Assembly: GCA_003427395.1 (NCBI GenBank)
Contig: BFEA01000035.1
Location: 2,967,880 to 2,995,121 of the forward strand
DNA from: Chara braunii
Taxonomy: Eukaryota; Streptophyta; Charophyceae; Charales; Characeae
Length of the DNA: 27,242 bases
Reading direction: 5' to 3'
Positions 26,600 to 27,242 of the stretch are shown one piece after another. The stretch's first letter is position 1. Each line of letters starts with the position of its first letter. The notes under the pieces are model-generated. The model had not been told where the DNA came from. It did no database searches and saw only the letters and a program-made list of their open reading frames with translations. Both the position numbers and the translations under genes were made by a program.

Positions 26600-27242
26600 T
26601 GCAATCAGACTCGCTTTCTTTCACAACTCACATGCATGTAAACAGGTAGCGCAGCAAACTGGCGACAAGCGCCCACTCAGAACTCAGAGATATCGTAACT
26701 AAGAACGCAGTTCAGATACAAGCTCACTTCAAACGGCTATGGTGCAACAGCGCCTGTACAATTCTCTGTTCGTGGCCAACCCAACTCTGCTGTTCACAGA
26801 CACAGGATCACCCTGGATATCCCACACACGTTACTCAATACACACACGCACACACGCACTACACTCCTCTATCAGCTATGGCGGCTATGGCCGCTACTAT
26901 CCCTATCGCTATGGCTCCGCTCTCCTTTCCGCCCACTTCCGTCTTCGGGCTCACTGCAGACCACCTCGCACAAGTTGCTGTGGCAGCGCTTCCGCATGGC
27001 TTACGCAGGAATGAATGAATGGCTGGGCGCTGCCTCTTGATTTATACTTCTGTAGCTCGTTGGTCTGCCCCTTTCCCATGCCCCTGGTGCACACAGTCCC
27101 ACACTGTACTTGCTTGACTGGACTGTGACTGACTGGGACCGGTACCGCGGACTGCATTGGTTTGCACTGCCAACTCAATGCAGTCGCGTACCACAGTTCG
27201 GCTCACCACTTGCCCACTTGCCTCTGTCTCAACGTGAGCCAT
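26600..27242 (-). repeat. Element 3 5' LTR (cut by window end)
   Basis: It aligns to 18730-19377 throughout, with a small deletion near 27185 relative to the other copy. It contains the CTATGGC cluster (26875-26917). The outer LTR edge and the right target duplication lie beyond 27242. Confidence 0.9.

Larger units (their letters stand above)
18730..27242 (-). mobile_element. Element 3: second Ty3/gypsy chromovirus family, cut by the window edge
   Basis: On the minus strand: 5' LTR (26600 to beyond 27242), primer site, a 1.2-kb leader, a charged Gag N-terminus, capsid, zinc knuckle, protease, RT, RNase H, integrase, chromodomain-like end, and 3' LTR from about 19.4-19.7 kb down to 18730. It has the same domain order as element 1, but RT differs at roughly a third of positions and the LTRs and Gag N-terminus are unrelated, so it is a different family. 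Frameshifts, stops and lost RT catalytic residues make it non-autonomous. Confidence 0.93.

Noticed and set aside
25823-26702. Plus-strand frames of 272 and 245 codons in the element 3 leader
   Set aside because: They are made of Ser/Leu/Phe/Val runs from the (TC) tract, pyrimidine runs and the GGTCAA array. Two different frames are equally open, which points to low complexity.

Overview
The window is a repeat-dense piece of a nuclear eukaryotic genome with no recognisable intact host gene. Ty3/gypsy polyproteins ending in chromodomain-like segments (chromovirus organisation), Met-type primer sites and a hAT-type insertion would fit a land plant or streptophyte alga. That assignment is inference; no species marker is present. 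There is one assembly gap (15837-16023).

Layout: (1) 1-1648 is an unassigned flank with a near-perfect fold-back hairpin (716-872) and the left part of a tandem-repeat array. (2) 1649-10555, minus strand, is a complete but mutated LTR retrotransposon, here called element 1. It has TG...CA LTRs of 1000 and 950 bp, a primer binding site, a polypurine tract, a 4-bp target duplication, and gag, protease, RT, RNase H, integrase and chromodomain segments broken by stops and frameshifts. (3) 10556-12060 is the right part of the array that element 1 split; a related unfilled site lies at about 11345. (4) 12165-12650 is a diverged repeat pair. (5) 12678-16460, plus strand, is element 2, a heavily decayed relative of element 1 with RNase H and most of integrase deleted. 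A 635-bp hAT-like element with 12-bp inverted ends and an 8-bp target duplication sits in its last coding segment. (6) 16460-18729 has no recognised gene but carries two different tandem duplications; one holds a repeated open reading frame. (7) 18730-27242, minus strand, is element 3, a second chromovirus family. Its upstream LTR runs off the window. Its RT has lost catalytic Asp residues, and its leader carries a (TC)24 tract and an array of GGTCAA motifs.

In a working element, Gag would form the particle, protease would cut the polyprotein, RT and RNase H would copy the RNA from the tRNA primer, and integrase with a chromodomain would insert the copy. None of the three copies can do this alone as written. 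The LTR pairs of elements 1 and 3 each differ by roughly 5-6% by eye over their first 250 bp, so both insertions are old.

The strongest points for follow-up are the all-TAG premature stops in element 1 pol (9 of 9, with a TAA at the natural end), the fold-back hairpin, the satellite units with tRNA B-box-like motifs, the hAT insertion, and the TTGACC array in the element 3 leader.
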